The position numbers were made by a program, and so were the translations under genes. From CAIZQW01 sp964459675 (lineage in GTDB: Bacteria; Verrucomicrobiota; Kiritimatiellia; RFP12; UBA1067), in assembly GCA_964459675.1 (NCBI GenBank), contig CAYWNP010000118.1, positions 1 through 6,751 on the forward strand: a stretch of 6,751 bases of DNA, written 5' to 3'. Position 1 is the stretch's first letter. Each line of letters opens with the position of its first letter. This document shows, piece by piece, positions 6,721 through 6,751 of this stretch. The notes below the pieces were generated by a model, which had not been told where the DNA came from, ran no database searches, and saw only the letters and a list, made by a program, of their open reading frames with translations.

Positions 6721-6746
6721 TTGTCTGTCCCCATTAGTAGAGACAA
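6721..6746. promoter_or_regulatory. Inverted repeat TTGTCT / AGACAA, candidate operator
   Basis: TTGTCT at 6721-6726 is the reverse complement of AGACAA at 6741-6746, with a 14-base spacer. It lies about 100-130 bases upstream of the first gene, where an activator site could be. The arms are short, and the surrounding sequence is cut off by the window edge, so confidence is low. Confidence 0.2.
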
Positions 6747-6751
6747 ATCAA

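Larger units (their letters stand above)
6620..6751 (-). promoter_or_regulatory. Probable promoter and leader region of the rhamnosidase-kinase-regulator operon
   Basis: This is the only non-coding DNA upstream of the operon in the window, so the promoter is most likely here or just outside the window. I see no convincing -35/-10 pair. On the minus strand an AT-rich stretch around 6700-6715 (AATATGCCATACT) could supply a -10, but its -35 partner is poor. Two inverted repeats lie here and are listed separately. Near the gene there are A-runs (6654-6660 and 6628-6633, read on the minus strand) and a purine-rich segment at about 6671-6681. Confidence 0.4.

Noticed and set aside
1..6751. CRISPR arrays, tRNA or rRNA genes, transposases
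   Set aside because: No regularly spaced repeats, tRNA-like cloverleaf, rRNA signature or transposase motif was seen on either strand.

Overview
All three genes lie on the minus strand and form one compact transcription unit, read from right to left: an exported GH78-type alpha-L-rhamnosidase (6619-3794), a membrane histidine kinase whose extracytoplasmic half looks like a whole GH36/clan GH-D glycosidase (3797-741), and a NarL/LuxR-type response regulator (744-79). Both junctions are 4-base ATGA overlaps, so the enzyme, sensor and regulator are probably translationally coupled. The right flank (6620-6751) is the likely promoter/leader. The left flank (1-78) holds one strong palindrome and no gene.

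The organism is probably a glycan-degrading Gram-negative-type bacterium of the PVC group (Verrucomicrobiota, Kiritimatiellota, Lentisphaerota or Planctomycetota). This is inferred from the style of the HisKA_3 kinase (RIARDIHDDLGASLTQI) and its regulator (SYGTVRTHIQRIYKKLHVRSR), from the large exported GH78 enzyme, and from short palindromic repeats inserted in frame into a coding sequence. No marker gene fixes the taxon.

The likely logic is as follows. The rhamnosidase removes alpha-L-rhamnose from a plant or algal polysaccharide outside the cytoplasm. The kinase senses a glycan through its glycosidase-like domain and phosphorylates the regulator, which probably controls this operon and perhaps other polysaccharide-utilisation genes. 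The sensor domain keeps the clan GH-D landmarks, but both catalytic aspartates appear replaced (Asn419 and Ser479). It therefore reads as a glycosidase turned into a receptor, and this is the most interesting point in the window.

The second point is structural. The rhamnosidase gene carries three short repeat insertions, all in frame: two related 26-bp palindromes, each bracketed by direct repeats built on a 7-base period, and one element of a different family encoding PALSKVEG. They lie outside the catalytic domain, and the gene stays open with its catalytic residues intact.
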